DNA from: Weissella diestrammenae
Lineage (GTDB): Bacteria; Bacillota; Bacilli; Lactobacillales; Lactobacillaceae
Assembly (NCBI RefSeq): GCF_014397255.1
Contig: NZ_CP060724.1
Coordinates: forward strand, 1,240,001-1,304,000
DNA length: 64,000 bases
Direction: 5' to 3'
Below the pieces are notes generated by a model. That model saw only the letters and a program-made list of their open reading frames with translations. It was not told the origin of the DNA and ran no database searches. A program made the position numbers and the translations under genes. Each line of letters opens with the position of its first letter. The stretch's first letter is position 1. Shown here piece by piece: positions 9,022 through 19,244 of the stretch.

Positions 9022-11670
9022 ATGAAAGAATTATCTTCAGCTGAAATACGAGATATGTTTCTCCGCTTTTTCCAAAGCAAAGGGCACAGTATTGAACCAT
9101 CACAGTCACTCATCCCAAAAGATGATCCAACACTTCTTTGGATTAATTCCGGTGTGGCTACGTTAAAGAAATACTTTGATGGAACGGTTATCCCAGATAA
9201 CAAGCGGATTACAAATGCACAGAAATCAATTCGAACAAATGATATTGAAAATGTTGGGCATACTGCACGTCATCACACGTTATTTGAAATGATGGGTAAT
9301 TTCTCAATTGGTGATTATTTCAAGCCAGAAGTGATTCCATGGGCTTGGGAGTTATTGACTAGCCCAGAATGGTTTGGTATGGATCCTGATAAGTTATTCG
9401 TAACGGTGTATCCTAATGATCAAGAGGCAAAAAAAATCTGGTTGGAGGTCGTTGGATTACCTAAAGATCATTTGTATGAAGAACCAGATAATTTTTGGGA
9501 TATAGGAGAAGGCCCTTCTGGACCTGACACGGAAATCTTTTATGATCGTGGTAGCGAGTTTGATGCCGAAGATGAAAAAGAAAACTATCCTGGTGGCGAA
9601 AATGAGCGTTACCTTGAAATTTGGAACATTGTGTTCTCACAATATAATCATTTACCAGGTCTTACAGATAACTCAAAGTATCCGGAATTACCGCATAAAA
9701 ACATTGATACGGGAATGGGATTAGAGCGTGTTGTATCAGTATTCCAACATGCAAAAACAAATTTTGAAACAGACTTATTCTTGCCCATTATTCATGCGAC
9801 GGAAGAGATGTCAGACGGTTTCAAATATGGTGAAGATGAACAAAAAGATATTTCGTTTAAGGTGATTGCTGATCATGCGCGTGCGGTAACATTTGCGATT
9901 GGTGACGGTGCCTTACCTTCGAATGAAGGTCGTGGATATATTATTCGACGATTGCTTCGACGTGCCGTTCTACATGGCCGTAAATTAGGTATTCATTCAA
10001 TTTTCTTGGCAAAATTGGTCCCTGTTGTTGGTCAAATTATGGCCTCATATTATCCAGAGATTAATGCCAATGCGGACTATATTGCTTCAATTATCGAAGC
10101 CGAAGAGGTTAGATTTAACAAAACGCTGTCAGACGGCCTTTCATTATTGGACACAGTGATGGCAGAAGCAAAGGCTTCAACAGGTGAAATTGACGGTGCA
10201 GTCGCCTTTAAATTGTATGATACTTATGGCTTCCCATATGAATTAACTGAGGAAGCTGCACTTGAAGCAGGCTTAAAGGTTAATCGTGCAGAATTTGACA
10301 CAGCCATGCAAGCACAACAAGCACGTGCCCGTGCAGCACGGACAAATACTGCTTCAATGGGTGTTCAAAACGAATTATTGACGGATTTGAAAACTGATTC
10401 AAAATATGTTGGTTGGTCAGAGTTATCAGTCCCACAGGCCACGTTAGTGAATATCATTCAAGATAACCAGTTGCTCACAACTGCGCAATCCGGTGAGATT
10501 CAAGCAATCTTTGACGTTACGCCATTTTATGCTGAAATGGGAGGTCAAGTAGCTGATAAAGGGAAGGTCAGTGATCAAAATGGGCAAGTTGTTGCACGGG
10601 TGACTGATGTTCAAGTTGCACCGAATGGTCAACATCTGCACACGTTGACGGTCGAACAGCCATTAAATATTGACACAGTATATCAGCTTGATGTTGATCG
10701 GGCATATCATGTTGCTGTATCAAAAAACCACACTGCAACACATATGCTTGACCAATCTTTACGAAATATTCTGGGTGAGCATACAACTCAAGCTGGATCA
10801 CTCGTAACAGCAGACGGTCTAAGATATGACTTCAGTTATAATGGGCCTGTTCCAGAGGCAAAATTGCAAGCAATTGAAGATTTAATCAATCAAAAAATTA
10901 TTGAGAATTTGCCAATTTCATGGGTGGAAACTGATCTTGAGTCTGCAAAAAAGTTAGGGGCGGTTGCTGTCTTTACTGAAAAGTATGGTGAAGTCGTTCG
11001 AGTTGTCTCAATTGGCGACTATAATGTCGAATTTGATGGTGGGACTCACGCAGACTCAACAGCTGAGTTAGGAATGTTTAAGATTATTGGTGAAAGTGGT
11101 ACTGGAGCAGGTGTTCGACGAATTGAAGCGGTCACTGGACAAGGTACAATGCAATATGTAAAAACGCATGATGCTCTATTAAAGCAATCGGCCTTGTTAG
11201 TTAAAGCGCCACAATTATCAGAGATACCTGATAAAATTGAAGCACTTCAGTCTGATTTAAAAGAAGCAGAGCGGCAGGTAGCTGCGTTAGAAACTAAACT
11301 AGCTAATCAAGCAGCTGCAGATGCCTTTCAAGATGTGAAACATGCCGGCGACTACTCATATATTGTGACAGAAATGTCAGTCGAATCAATGGACGTTTTG
11401 CGGCAAACAGCGGATAATTGGAAACAAGCGACACCATCTGATGTCTTGGTCTTAGCTGCAAATCTTGGTGAGAAAGTTAATTTGTTAGTTGCCGTAGCAC
11501 CAGATGCCATTGCACAGGGTATCAAGGCTGGCGACTTAATCAAGGCGATTGCACCAGCCATTGGCGGTGGCGGTGGCGGTCGACCAGATTTAGCTCAAGC
11601 TGGGGGGAAGAATCCTGCTGGTATTGCTGACGCTTTTGCGCAAGTTAATCAATGGCTATTGAGTAAGTAA
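9022..11670 (+). CDS. alaS: Alanyl-tRNA synthetase
   Basis: Charges tRNA-Ala. At 882 aa it has the normal length and domain order: class II catalytic core ([38 protein letters not shown]), tRNA-recognition helices, the editing domain with [11 protein letters not shown] and [14 protein letters not shown] (zinc-binding His/Cys site, here with GGTHADST in place of the commoner GGTHC), and the C-Ala domain ending [17 protein letters not shown]. The start at ATG 9022 follows GCGAGG. The frame opens earlier inside the T-box terminator, which is not translated. Confidence 0.97.
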   Translation: MKELSSAEIRDMFLRFFQSKGHSIEPSQSLIPKDDPTLLWINSGVATLKKYFDGTVIPDNKRITNAQKSIRTNDIENVGHTARHHTLFEMMGNFSIGDYFKPEVIPWAWELLTSPEWFGMDPDKLFVTVYPNDQEAKKIWLEVVGLPKDHLYEEPDNFWDIGEGPSGPDTEIFYDRGSEFDAEDEKENYPGGENERYLEIWNIVFSQYNHLPGLTDNSKYPELPHKNIDTGMGLERVVSVFQHAKTNFETDLFLPIIHATEEMSDGFKYGEDEQKDISFKVIADHARAVTFAIGDGALPSNEGRGYIIRRLLRRAVLHGRKLGIHSIFLAKLVPVVGQIMASYYPEINANADYIASIIEAEEVRFNKTLSDGLSLLDTVMAEAKASTGEIDGAVAFKLYDTYGFPYELTEEAALEAGLKVNRAEFDTAMQAQQARARAARTNTASMGVQNELLTDLKTDSKYVGWSELSVPQATLVNIIQDNQLLTTAQSGEIQAIFDVTPFYAEMGGQVADKGKVSDQNGQVVARVTDVQVAPNGQHLHTLTVEQPLNIDTVYQLDVDRAYHVAVSKNHTATHMLDQSLRNILGEHTTQAGSLVTADGLRYDFSYNGPVPEAKLQAIEDLINQKIIENLPISWVETDLESAKKLGAVAVFTEKYGEVVRVVSIGDYNVEFDGGTHADSTAELGMFKIIGESGTGAGVRRIEAVTGQGTMQYVKTHDALLKQSALLVKAPQLSEIPDKIEALQSDLKEAERQVAALETKLANQAAADAFQDVKHAGDYSYIVTEMSVESMDVLRQTADNWKQATPSDVLVLAANLGEKVNLLVAVAPDAIAQGIKAGDLIKAIAPAIGGGGGGRPDLAQAGGKNPAGIADAFAQVNQWLLSK

Positions 11671-11703
11671 TTAATTCGCCTTGAAATAGGAAGGAGTTTT
11701 CCC

Positions 11704-11955
11704 ATGAGTTTTAATGATAATACAACGGTATTTAACTTTGAAGATGCTGATGAACAAGATATTCGTCGGACGTTAGAAATTGTGTATGGTGCATTGGAAG
11801 AAAAAGGATATAACCCAATTAATCAAATTGTAGGTTACATTACATCTGGTGACCCGGCCTATATTCCACGAACAAATGATGCGCGTAATTTGATTCGACG
11901 TTATCAACGCGATGAAATTATTGAAGCTTTGGTAAAGGATTATCTACGCAAATGA
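11704..11955 (+). CDS. ireB: IreB-family regulatory phosphoprotein (UPF0297)
   Basis: A protein of 83 aa with the highly conserved core [60 protein letters not shown]. In Enterococcus, IreB is a substrate of the Ser/Thr kinase IreK and affects cephalosporin resistance. That role is known for the family and only inferred here. SD AGGAAGGAG precedes ATG. The gene overlaps ruvX by 4 bp in the usual alaS-ireB-ruvX order. Confidence 0.95.
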   Translation: MSFNDNTTVFNFEDADEQDIRRTLEIVYGALEEKGYNPINQIVGYITSGDPAYIPRTNDARNLIRRYQRDEIIEALVKDYLRK

Positions 11956-12410
11956 GCATTTTTGGATTAGATGTTGGATCACGAACGGTTGGCGTTGCGA
12001 TGTCTGATCCAATGGGCTGGACAGCTCAAGGATTAGAAATTATTCGCATTAATGAAGATGAGGGTGAATTTGGAATTGAAAGGATGAAAGCGTTGGTAGA
12101 ACAACATCATCCGACTGGCTTTTTATTGGGCTTGCCAAAGAATATGAATAATTCTTTAGGTCCTCGAGCCGAAGCAGCACAAGCATATGGTGAGCTGTTA
12201 AAAGATACTTTCAATTTGCCTATTGATTTTCAAGATGAACGATTAACCACAGTAGAGGCCGAACGCATGTTGGTGGAGGAAGCTGACACATCACGAGCCA
12301 AACGTAAACAAGTGATTGATAAGTTAGCGGCGGCGCTAATATTGCAAAACTATTTAGATCGAAAAGGAAAACTAGTGAACGCAAGCGGCACTAAGATGAC
12401 CTTTGATTAA
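11952..12410 (+). CDS. ruvX: RuvX/YqgF-family RNase H-like nuclease
   Basis: A 152-aa RNase H-fold protein: [17 protein letters not shown] carries the first catalytic Asp, [17 protein letters not shown] the second strand region, and [15 protein letters not shown] the conserved DERLTT motif. Members are described as Holliday-junction resolvases or as 16S rRNA 5'-end processing enzymes. It overlaps ireB (ATGA) and is followed by DUF1292 genes as in other Firmicutes. Confidence 0.95.
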   Translation: MSIFGLDVGSRTVGVAMSDPMGWTAQGLEIIRINEDEGEFGIERMKALVEQHHPTGFLLGLPKNMNNSLGPRAEAAQAYGELLKDTFNLPIDFQDERLTTVEAERMLVEEADTSRAKRKQVIDKLAAALILQNYLDRKGKLVNASGTKMTFD

Positions 12411-12426
12411 TTATGGAGGAACTACC

Positions 12427-12717
12427 ATGGATGAAGAACAAGATGTCATTACATTGATTGATGAAAAAGGTAACGAAGAATTATTTGATATTTTATTTGC
12501 TTTTGACGAAACTGAAAAATATAATAAGCGTTATATTTATGTGGTTGCGGCTGGCACTGAAGATGAGGATGAGGTTGATATTCAAGCCTTTAGTTCAGAT
12601 ATTGCGGATACAGAAGTTGCGGCTGAAGGTACTCTTGATCAAATCGAAGACGAGGATGAATGGCGTATGGTTGAAGAACGCCTAAATCAATGGCTTGAAG
12701 AAAACGAAGAGGACTAG
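12427..12717 (+). CDS. DUF1292 protein (YrzB type), first copy
   Basis: An acidic 96-aa protein with DVITLIDEKGNEELFDILFAFDETEKYNKRYIYVV, the DUF1292 signature. The function is unknown, and the gene usually follows ruvX. Start ATG 12427 is chosen for GGAGG 8 bp upstream. An in-frame upstream opening lacks an SD. It is followed directly by a paralogue. Confidence 0.9.
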   Translation: MDEEQDVITLIDEKGNEELFDILFAFDETEKYNKRYIYVVAAGTEDEDEVDIQAFSSDIADTEVAAEGTLDQIEDEDEWRMVEERLNQWLEENEED

Positions 12718-12718
12718 A

Positions 12719-13024
12719 ATGGTAGACGATAATCAAGTCTTTTCCTTTGAAGACGAAGGGAACACTTATACGTTTAAAGAGCTATTTCGCTTTGAAGAAG
12801 ATACAAAGTTCAACAAAACGTATATTGTACTTTACAATGATGATGCGGTAGATGAAGAAGATGACGATTTGGATATGGAAGTGCAAGCTTTTATATACGA
12901 TGAAACGTTGATTAAAAGTGCGCCTGAAGAAGCTTTAGTTTCGATTGAGACTGATGATGAATGGGAAATGGTAACTGAGATGATCAATACATTTTTTGAT
13001 GACCCACAAATCAATCCTGAATAA
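12719..13024 (+). CDS. DUF1292 protein, second tandem copy
   Basis: A 101-aa acidic paralogue of the preceding gene, with QVFSFEDEGNTYTFKELFRFEEDTKFNKTYIVLY aligning to the same core. It begins 1 bp after the stop of copy one, with AGAGGA as SD inside the end of that gene, so the two are translationally coupled. It ends the alaS operon before a terminator. Divergence is high, so the duplication is old. Confidence 0.85.
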   Translation: MVDDNQVFSFEDEGNTYTFKELFRFEEDTKFNKTYIVLYNDDAVDEEDDDLDMEVQAFIYDETLIKSAPEEALVSIETDDEWEMVTEMINTFFDDPQINPE

Positions 13025-13027
13025 AAA

Positions 13028-13065
13028 GAAAACCCCGATAAGATTATTTATCAGGGTTTTCTTTT
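13028..13065 (+). terminator. Terminator after the DUF1292 genes
   Basis: GAAAACCCCGATAA pairs with TTATCAGGGTTTTC, with one mismatch and a 6-nt loop, followed by TTTT. Confidence 0.9.
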
Positions 13066-13074
13066 CAGTTTAAG

Positions 13075-13103
13075 TTGACACAATATTATACTTGGTATAA
13101 TAT
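13075..13103 (+). promoter_or_regulatory. Promoter and inverted-repeat operator of the padR operon
   Basis: TTGACA (13075-13080) and TATAAT (13096-13101) are spaced by only 15 bp. ATATTATAC and GTATAATAT form a perfect 9-bp inverted repeat with a 3-bp centre lying over the spacer and -10, where a PadR dimer would block transcription. A close copy precedes the ABC transporter operon at 20030. Confidence 0.75.
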
Positions 13104-13151
13104 ATAAATTATTAAATCAATTATTTTAGAATAATTAAAAAGGAGCTTTTT

Positions 13152-13496
13152 ATGAGCATTCAAGTACCAACAGCATTGCTGGATGGGACAGTCTTGGCAT
13201 TGTTAGATGAACAAGATTTGTATGGCTATGCCATTACAAAACAGGTACAGCAATATCTTGATGTCAGTGAGTCCACAATGTATCCAGTTTTAAGACGCTT
13301 GCAAAAAAATGATTTTTTAGAAACATATGATGAGCCATTTGAAGGACGCAATCGACGTTATTATCAAATTACCGATGCAGGAAAAAAACAATTGGCGTCA
13401 ATCAAAGCCGATTGGCTACAATTTAGTCATGCAATTGAGGCATTATTTACAAATGTGCCTTTAAAAGAAGGGGAAACGGGTGAAATTAATGAATGA
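13152..13496 (+). CDS. PadR-family transcriptional regulator
   Basis: A 114-aa winged-helix repressor. LLDGTVLALLDEQDLYGYAITKQVQ and STMYPVLRRLQKNDFLETY followed by GRNRRYYQITDAGKKQL are the PadR DNA-binding features. The short C-terminal helix fits the PadR-s2 group. SD AAAGGAG precedes ATG. It is cotranscribed with a HAAS-domain membrane protein and a DUF4097 protein, an arrangement usually linked to envelope stress. Autoregulation through the upstream inverted repeat is likely. Confidence 0.93.
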   Translation: MSIQVPTALLDGTVLALLDEQDLYGYAITKQVQQYLDVSESTMYPVLRRLQKNDFLETYDEPFEGRNRRYYQITDAGKKQLASIKADWLQFSHAIEALFTNVPLKEGETGEINE

Positions 13497-14130
13497 GCAA
13501 GTCAAGACGTATTTAACAACACTACGCCGTTATCTTAAACCTTTACCAGTTTCAGAACGTGAAGATACGTATCGTTTTTATGAAGAACTATTCTTGGATG
13601 CTGAGATGTCAAGTGATCAAATTTATGCAGAATTTGGTAACCCTAAAACATTGGCAAGGCAAATCAATGCCAATTATGCAATGGGATGGGTACATGAGAG
13701 TGGAACTGAAAGTGATGAATCTATTCAACAGTCATCGGCTACCACAACCCGTAGCCATTGGCATGCTGCTTGGCTAATCTTACTCGGCGTGCTTGCCTCT
13801 CCTATTTTAATTCCACTTGCTATTGTAATGATCTTAGGTTTCATTTCTGCGATTTTCATGGTGATTGCATTAATTTTCATCATTGCTGGTCTACTTATTG
13901 GTGCTGCGATTTTGGGTGGCGTTGCGATTGTGGCTGGTGTGAATATCCTGGGACAAGGGTTGATGATGGCGCTCTTTATGATTGGTGGTGGTATTCTAAT
14001 TCTTGGTACGGTTGTGTTGAGTATTCCAGTGGTCATTTGGATTGTTTATGGGATTGGTTGGGTAGGTTACCGATTAGTCAAGTGGATTGGGTCACTGACG
14101 TTAAAACGTCGGCCAGAGTTGAAACAATAG
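13480..14130 (+). CDS. HAAS/DUF1700 domain membrane protein
   Basis: A 216-aa protein. Residues 1-65 (LKPLPVSEREDTYRFYEELFLDAEMSSDQIYAEFGNPKTLARQI) form the HAAS domain found next to PadR regulators. A Ser/Thr-rich linker leads to about four membrane helices from WLILLGVLASPILIPLAIVMIL onward. GTG 13480 has GGGG at 6 bp. ATG 13489 is an alternative. It overlaps padR by 17 bp. HAAS proteins are thought to interact with PadR-type partners, which is inference here. Confidence 0.85.
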   Translation: MKLMNEQVKTYLTTLRRYLKPLPVSEREDTYRFYEELFLDAEMSSDQIYAEFGNPKTLARQINANYAMGWVHESGTESDESIQQSSATTTRSHWHAAWLILLGVLASPILIPLAIVMILGFISAIFMVIALIFIIAGLLIGAAILGGVAIVAGVNILGQGLMMALFMIGGGILILGTVVLSIPVVIWIVYGIGWVGYRLVKWIGSLTLKRRPELKQ

Positions 14131-14142
14131 GAGGGCCTAAGG

Positions 14143-15024
14143 ATGAATAAAGGATTAAAAATCACAGCAATTATCGGCCTCGGTGCAATGCTAATTGGTG
14201 CAACGACAATGGGAATTGGTTATTTTGGAAACCATCAAAAAATAAATAATATTACGCTAGATAAAGGGTTTAAGATTCAAAAAATGACGACTAAGTCAAA
14301 TTACGCAATTAAGTCATTTCAGAGTTTAAAGATTGATGTCAAAAATGTTGATTTAGACATTGTTCAAGGTTCAACGCTTAAATTAAAAACGACCCTTGAT
14401 CAAAATGAGAAAGTTAAATTAACACAGACTGGTGACGAACTTCAAATGACGGTGCGCAGTGAACGTGACAATGAGAACGGCTTCGTGATTAATACCGAGC
14501 AACGCCATATCACACTAACGATTCCTAAAGAAATGACTGTCAGGCAATTGGCGATTAATTCAAACGCCAGCGCAATTATGATTCAAAAATTATCGGTACT
14601 AGAAAATACCGATATTAATCAACATGATTCGGGACTTATTTTAGATGATGTGACCTTTAATCATGCAACAATTAATAATACACAAGCTGGAACCCGGGTT
14701 GAGGGTGGTCAATTTACAGATTCGAATTTCGTTAATCAGGACGGACCGTTTAGAAGCATTGGTGGACACTTCTTGGGGAATAGTAAGATTGAGGCTTCAA
14801 ATGACGATATCAATCTTTCAGGTTTGAACTCAGATTTGATGATTACCGCCGATAATCGTGATGGTGAAATTAAATTGAGTGGGATTCAATCAGAAAATAC
14901 GACACGTTCAACCCAAGATGGAAAAATGCAACAACATACAACTTTTGGGGCGTCAGACCAAAATAAATTGCAAATTACTAATTCAGAAGGTAATGTGACC
15001 ATTTCTAATTTATCTGAATCATAA
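14143..15024 (+). CDS. DUF4097 beta-helix surface protein
   Basis: A 293-aa protein with an N-terminal membrane segment (ITAIIGLGAMLIGATTMGIGYFG) and a long repetitive beta-rich domain: KIDVKNVDLDIVQGSTLKLKT, HITLTIPKEMTVRQLAINSNAS and NVTISNLSES. This is the DUF4097 (putative adhesin-like beta-helix) pattern. It is probably anchored outside by the N-terminal helix. The SD GGAGGG lies 10 bp upstream. It is the last gene of the padR operon. Confidence 0.85.
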   Translation: MNKGLKITAIIGLGAMLIGATTMGIGYFGNHQKINNITLDKGFKIQKMTTKSNYAIKSFQSLKIDVKNVDLDIVQGSTLKLKTTLDQNEKVKLTQTGDELQMTVRSERDNENGFVINTEQRHITLTIPKEMTVRQLAINSNASAIMIQKLSVLENTDINQHDSGLILDDVTFNHATINNTQAGTRVEGGQFTDSNFVNQDGPFRSIGGHFLGNSKIEASNDDINLSGLNSDLMITADNRDGEIKLSGIQSENTTRSTQDGKMQQHTTFGASDQNKLQITNSEGNVTISNLSES

Positions 15025-15033
15025 ATAAAAACT

Positions 15034-15057
15034 CGTCGAGCAATCGACGTTTTTTTA
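15034..15057 (+). terminator. Terminator of the padR operon
   Basis: CGTCGA and TCGACG pair around GCAA and are followed by a run of T. Confidence 0.9.
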
Positions 15058-15094
15058 TTGCAATACTGTTCCTTATTAGTGTGGAGGAAATTGT

Positions 15095-15777
15095 ATGCTC
15101 AGATCATGTTTTATTCGTTACCGGCATATTTTTATGCCGGTCATTGTTGCTTGTGTCGTTTTAATCGGACTAATCATTTATTGGTGGTTGGCTCAAAATC
15201 CCATTTCAAAAGGGCCGACGTTGATTACATCAACAAGTGAGCATAAAAAAACGCTGGGTAAACCGTATTCGGATGTCACAACCGTCGTGAAAACAACGAA
15301 TACTTTAGCTAGTAATGATCGAAAAAACGCATTTGGATTGATGTGAAAGGTGCAGTATTGAAACCTGGTGTTTATCAATTAATTGAACCGGTGATTGTGA
15401 ATGATGTGATTAAAGCAGCTGGTGGGTTACAATCCACAAGTGCAACACATCGGGTTAATTTTGCCGCTCGAATGACTGATGGACAAGTATTGTATATTCC
15501 AAATGGAGAAGAAGTGGTACCTGAAATTTTTCCTTTACCTGGTATCAGTAATGAACGGGAGAACGGGGGAGAAAAGCAACAGTCATTAATTAACCTAAAT
15601 CAAGCGACATTAGCTGAATTACAAAACTTACCAGGCATTGGAGCTAAACGAGCGGCCGATATTATTGCAACTCGTGAAGCAAAAGGCGCATTTAAACGAA
15701 TTGAAGATTTAAGAACTGTTTCAGGCATTGGTGATAAAACGTTGGCCAAGATTTCTGAGCTGATTGATGTCCCGTGA
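15095..15777 (+). pseudogene. comEA: Competence DNA receptor ComEA, frameshifted at an A run
   Basis: ComEA binds incoming DNA at the outer face of the membrane during transformation. The first frame has a membrane helix (IFMPVIVACVVLIGLIIYWWLA) and linker and stops at 15344. The second gives VKGAVLKPGVYQLIEPVIVNDVIKAAGGL (SLBB domain) and two helix-hairpin-helix motifs (NLNQATLAELQNLPGIGAKRA and IEDLRTVSGIGDKTLAKI). At the six-A run 15322-15327 one extra A would read DRKKRIWIDVKGAV and restore a 227-aa protein. Either a true loss of competence or a homopolymer read error. SD GGAGG precedes ATG 15095. Confidence 0.88.
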
Positions 15778-18035
15778 GACAAGGTCAGTGGTTAATCATT
15801 GGAATTGTTGCTGTATTGGCCCATAGCATTCTACGATGGCATCAGTGGTGGTGTATTCTACCGTTGCTTTGGTTTAGTTGGGTTGCATACTGTCAGTTGT
15901 CTCGACGGTACTTTCAGATTATGTGCGTTGTGTTATTGCTTGTTTTTGGCGTAGCGATGATACAACGCTACGATGCGTATCAGCAACAACCCGAAAGCAT
16001 CTCACGTGCGATGACGCTGACCGTTCACCCTGATGATTTGAATAGCCGAGACCATCGTGTGACTGGGCGCGTTAGATATTGTCATCGAAATTATTATTTA
16101 ATCTGGCAAATAGATGATCAAGCAGTTTATCAACAGTATCAAAAAATGAAGTCGAGTTTTAAACTACAGGGTATTGGCCAAATTAACGAACCGCAGCGCA
16201 AAAATAATCGCCATAGTATGGACTTTTATCAAATGTTGGCTTATCGCAATATTCAGTATGTGATTCGGCTTAGGTCAGGTGTGATTACTAATTCACAGCC
16301 CAAATTATCGCTTCGAGATTGGATTTTAAGTGGTATTAAAGACTGGCACTTTGGATTAGTTTCTTGGTTTGAGTGCTTACCAGATGGGTTGCGCGATTAT
16401 GGAGAAACCTTGTTGTTAGGCTTTACAAGACCAGATTTTTATGATGATAATCGTGGTATTCGAACAGCGGGACTTGTACATTTGTTTAGTATTTCTGGAT
16501 TTCAAGTTATGTTGGTTTATCGTAGCTGGCGTGCTTTTGGACGTTGGGTAGGAATCGCTCGAGAAACCAATCTCATGATGCTCCAAATTGGACTAGTTGG
16601 TTTATGGTTGTTTGCTGGTGGTGTAATCTCACTCATTCGTCCCATCAGCCTAGCTATATTGAATACTTGGCGAGAAATGCACTGGTTAAAATTATCTCGT
16701 TATGATTTATTTGGCTGGTCATTATTATTTGGCGTTGTCATTGAGCCAGGCGTTTTACAGACTTTGGGCGGACAGTTATCTTATGTTTTAGCGTTTGGAT
16801 TATTATGGGTAGATGATCGGCCGGATTGGCAGGTAAGCCTGCTATTAGGTGTCATGATTGTTCCATATTTGATATATCATACTTATGAATGGCATCCGTT
16901 GGCTTTATTGGTGAATTTGGTTGCTGTCCCCGTTTTCACATGGGTAATTTTACCAGTTTTAGTTATTGGCATTTTAGCCGCTAAATTCAACATGATATTG
17001 ATTGTGACGATTGCGAATCAATTGATACAATGGTGTCAATTCTTAATTGCAAATGTTGGACAAGTACCGGGTAATTTAAATTTTGGCGCAATTTCATTAT
17101 TGAGCGCGGGTATATTGGTGTTTTTGACAGTACGATTATTAGAGATGGTAAATAGGGTCAGAATTTTTCAAATCATCGGTTACTTAATACTACTTACGTG
17201 TCTGGCTGGAAGGACATTTTGTGGGCGTGTTATTTTTATCAATGTCGGTCAAGGTGATTCGACTTTGTTTGTCATGCCATTTAAACGTCAGATAATGCTA
17301 CTAGATACTGGTGGTACGAGGATGATGCCGGATTCGAATAATATTAAAAGGCTGCGTTATCAATCGAAATCAGCACAGGATTTATTACGAAATCTCAGTG
17401 GATTTGGTATTAGCCGGATTGATCAATTGGTATTAACTCATAAGGATTGGGACCACATTGGTAATTTAGGGGCATTAGCTAAGGCGATGCCAATTAACGA
17501 GGTGATTGTCCCTTCAGGCATGGAACATGATAATAATTTCCGTCGTATGACGCGTCCATTAAAATTGAATATTCGAGCTATTACTGACCAAGACCAGAAA
17601 GTGTCACAATTAAAGATTATCCACCCCTTAACACAGGGAACAGGTGAAAACGAACATTCTTTGGCGGGAATTGGGCAATTTGGGCCACTAAAAATGGTAT
17701 TTACGGGTGACTTAGACCAAGCTGGTGAAGAACGAATTTTGCAAAATTATGATGTGCCTCAGATTGACGTGCTGAAATTTGGTCACCATGGGTCACAAAC
17801 GAGCACGTCAGATAAATGGCTATCACAATTGCGTCCTCGAATTGGTATTGTGTCAGCTGGACAGAATAATCGTTATCGTCACCCAAGTCAAATTGTATTA
17901 CAAAAGGCTAGAGATAGAAAAATGCTAGTGTACAATACACAAAAGCATGGTATGGTAGAATATACATGGTTTTTTGGAACAAGTTGGTGGAGGACGCTTT
18001 ATAATGGCAGTGACATTACAGACAATTCAAAATGA
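15774..18035 (+). CDS. comEC: Competence channel ComEC/Rec2
   Basis: A 753-aa polytopic protein that forms the DNA-uptake pore. The N-terminus has membrane helices and a soluble domain, the central competence domain contains LFSISGFQVMLVYR and further helices to about residue 470, and the C-terminal metallo-beta-lactamase-like domain has INVGQGDSTLFVMP, LTHKDWDHIGN and LKFGHHGSQTSTS. GTG 15774 overlaps the comEA stop. The 3' end overlaps holA by 32 bp. Intact, so the broken comEA is the weak point of this operon. Confidence 0.93.
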   Translation: MRQGQWLIIGIVAVLAHSILRWHQWWCILPLLWFSWVAYCQLSRRYFQIMCVVLLLVFGVAMIQRYDAYQQQPESISRAMTLTVHPDDLNSRDHRVTGRVRYCHRNYYLIWQIDDQAVYQQYQKMKSSFKLQGIGQINEPQRKNNRHSMDFYQMLAYRNIQYVIRLRSGVITNSQPKLSLRDWILSGIKDWHFGLVSWFECLPDGLRDYGETLLLGFTRPDFYDDNRGIRTAGLVHLFSISGFQVMLVYRSWRAFGRWVGIARETNLMMLQIGLVGLWLFAGGVISLIRPISLAILNTWREMHWLKLSRYDLFGWSLLFGVVIEPGVLQTLGGQLSYVLAFGLLWVDDRPDWQVSLLLGVMIVPYLIYHTYEWHPLALLVNLVAVPVFTWVILPVLVIGILAAKFNMILIVTIANQLIQWCQFLIANVGQVPGNLNFGAISLLSAGILVFLTVRLLEMVNRVRIFQIIGYLILLTCLAGRTFCGRVIFINVGQGDSTLFVMPFKRQIMLLDTGGTRMMPDSNNIKRLRYQSKSAQDLLRNLSGFGISRIDQLVLTHKDWDHIGNLGALAKAMPINEVIVPSGMEHDNNFRRMTRPLKLNIRAITDQDQKVSQLKIIHPLTQGTGENEHSLAGIGQFGPLKMVFTGDLDQAGEERILQNYDVPQIDVLKFGHHGSQTSTSDKWLSQLRPRIGIVSAGQNNRYRHPSQIVLQKARDRKMLVYNTQKHGMVEYTWFFGTSWWRTLYNGSDITDNSK

Positions 18036-19026
18036 TTTGAGTGACGCACAAACCGCACCTGTGTATCTGATTCAGGGAACTGACCAATATTTATTAGATC
18101 AAGCGCGACAGTTATTTGTCAATTCTGTGCCAAAAGAAGATCAAGCGATGAATTTAGCGCAATTTGATATGCACGAGGTGCCTTTGAGCGTGGCATTAGA
18201 TGATGCGCGGTCAATGCCTTTTTTTGGTGATAAACGAACGGTTCTTATCGATAATGCGTTTTTTTTATCCGGTGAACAAAATCGATACAAAATTGAACAT
18301 CAGGTTGACGAACTATTATTGTATTTGGATCATCCTGAACCACAAACAACGTTAGTTATTTTTGCGCCGTATGATAAGTTAGACCGACGTAAAAAAGTGA
18401 CTAAACGATTGCAAGAGCAGAGTCAACACCTAGCTTTTGGGGAATTAACAGAAAAAGATATTTTAGGAATGATTCAACATCGTTTACGTACGTCGGGTTA
18501 TGACATGACAAATGAGGCCCAGCAACTACTTGGTCGGCTAACAAATTATAATTTAACTGTGATGATGTCAGAACTTGATAAATTAATGTTGTTTGCGGTT
18601 AATGATAAGAAAATTACGGAAACCATGGTTTCGGCTAGCGTGACGAAAACGTTGAATGAGAGTATTTTTGATTTAATTGACTTACTACTGCAAAAAAAGC
18701 TCTCACAAGCAGTTAATTTGTATCATCAATTATTAGTGAGTGGTGAGGAGCCTCTGCGCTTACATGGGGCGATGCTCTCTCAATTCCGATTATTATTACA
18801 GGTTAAAGCAGCGACAACGAGTGAACAAGGGACAGCGACTGCGTTAAAAGTACATCCTTATCGAGTTAAATTAGCGCGCCAAACAGGTCGTAAATTAGCA
18901 TATAAAAATATCGCACAGGCATATTTAGGGCTAGTTGATATGGAAAAGCAACTCAAGCGGACAGCAAGGGACCCAGAACTATTATTTGAATTATTTGTTC
19001 TTCGCTACCAAACCATTACAGCCTAA
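18004..19026 (+). CDS. holA: DNA polymerase III delta subunit
   Basis: Clamp-loader subunit that opens the beta ring. The 340-aa length and AAA-like fold agree with HolA: PVYLIQGTDQYLLDQARQLF at the N-terminus, DDARSMPFFGDKRTVLIDNA, LTNYNLTVMMSELDKLMLF and the C-terminal collar with LRLHGAMLSQFRLLLQVK. ATG 18004 follows GGAGG by 10 bp, although the frame is open further upstream. The comEC-holA-rpsO/rpsT order is typical of Firmicutes. Confidence 0.95.
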   Translation: MAVTLQTIQNDLSDAQTAPVYLIQGTDQYLLDQARQLFVNSVPKEDQAMNLAQFDMHEVPLSVALDDARSMPFFGDKRTVLIDNAFFLSGEQNRYKIEHQVDELLLYLDHPEPQTTLVIFAPYDKLDRRKKVTKRLQEQSQHLAFGELTEKDILGMIQHRLRTSGYDMTNEAQQLLGRLTNYNLTVMMSELDKLMLFAVNDKKITETMVSASVTKTLNESIFDLIDLLLQKKLSQAVNLYHQLLVSGEEPLRLHGAMLSQFRLLLQVKAATTSEQGTATALKVHPYRVKLARQTGRKLAYKNIAQAYLGLVDMEKQLKRTARDPELLFELFVLRYQTITA

Positions 19027-19244
19027 TGACGCGGATAGTTAATGCACTGATCTGGCTATCGGCAAAAGTGATTACGTTGTGTCATATTTTAAAAAAGCGT
19101 TACCGAGCTGCGATACGTCAATGAGATGATGTTTTGCTGCTGGTGTTCAAAAATCGATTTTATTTATCTGATCAAAGTTGGCACTATGGTTAAAAGCCCG
19201 ATGATTAGTTGAATTGGGATTAAAAATACTTGACTGGCTGATGC
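19026..19244 (+). other. Intergenic region after holA with one tiny ORF
   Basis: No conserved gene is visible. A 32-codon ORF (19026-19124) starts in the TAATG overlap with the holA stop and encodes a basic hydrophobic peptide (MTRIVNALIWLSAKV...). No independent support for translation was seen. Confidence 0.4.
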
